64,000 bases of DNA from the NCBI GenBank assembly GCA_964501365.1, contig CAZCST010000014.1:62001-126000 (forward strand), read 5' to 3'. This DNA is from CAZAMB01 sp964501365 (lineage in GTDB: Bacteria > Planctomycetota > Phycisphaerae > UBA1845). Shown in pieces: positions 63,818 to 64,000 of the stretch; within the stretch, counting starts at the first letter, position 1, and each line of letters opens with the position of its first letter. Under the pieces are notes generated by a model. It made no database searches, was not told the DNA's origin, and was given only the letters and a program-made list of their open reading frames with translations. Position numbers and translations under genes: made by a program.

Positions 63818-64000
63818 AGTTGGACCTCCATGTCAGACTTCTTGATGAGTTGAAGAGTGCGACGCACCGCCAGGATTCCTAGCCAGACAAGTCCGCACCC
63901 CCAAACCGCATACAGGCACCTCGACTCAACACACGAGGGAAGCGGTCCCTATGATTTGCCTGGTTATGGTTCAGATTCTTTCACCATCGGGCCACCACCT
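63818..64000. other. Window end, no gene recognised
   Basis: 183 bases upstream of the PEP-CTERM pair. Only its ribosome-site leader (TGGAGGTCC) is recognised. Confidence 0.5.

Overview
The window looks like a chromosomal segment of a Planctomycete, probably Phycisphaerae-like. This rests on several things together: many secreted proteins with dockerin-like 'AAFQRCFSG' or 'DGxxDLxD' modules, MopE-type and Cys-rich modules, PEP-CTERM proteins, and clusters of short palindromic or purine-rich intergenic repeats. Housekeeping genes are interspersed (dnaG-rpoD, rpsO-pnp, ilvC, dapL-like, lexA, scpA). No rRNA, tRNA, CRISPR array, insertion sequence or prophage was recognised. Taxonomy is an inference from style, not from a marker-gene search.

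Left part (1-11.5 kb). A 5'-truncated acyl-CoA/AMP ligase is followed by a large secreted CAP-domain lipoprotein with a 33-residue calcium-type repeat array. A long minus-strand series then runs from a sulfotransferase through kynureninase, kynurenine 3-monooxygenase, a TetR regulator, a ferritin-like protein, an orphan PaaA-type oxygenase subunit, a nucleotidyltransferase-like protein and pcm to a zinc-ribbon membrane protein. Several junctions overlap by a few bases. The kynurenine pair suggests aromatic or tryptophan catabolism, or NAD precursor supply.

Middle part (11.5-45 kb). A three-gene RND efflux operon (adaptor, pump, TolC-like lipoprotein) is followed by an intergenic palindrome cluster, an RCC1-repeat protein with a C-terminal S74 chaperone domain, and a Cys-rich dockerin protein. 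Next come rpoD/dnaG, a coiled-coil membrane protein, a dapL-like aminotransferase and ilvC. Secreted proteins (EGF/beta-lactamase fusion, FG-GAP) follow, then a methyltransferase, a MOSC protein, rpsO-pnp, a cold-shock protein, a toxin-antitoxin pair overlapping a soluble histidine kinase, and a catalytic/non-catalytic M16 peptidase pair.

Right part (45-64 kb). lexA is preceded by an unexplained ORF with a good promoter and Shine-Dalgarno. Then come a minus-strand block of exported proteins: a lipoprotein, an FG-GAP/UnbV protein and two tandem giant paralogues of about 1,900-1,960 residues. A methyltransferase, scpA and a duplicated pair of PEP-CTERM proteins close the window. The giant pair and the repeat families are the least explained parts of the window.
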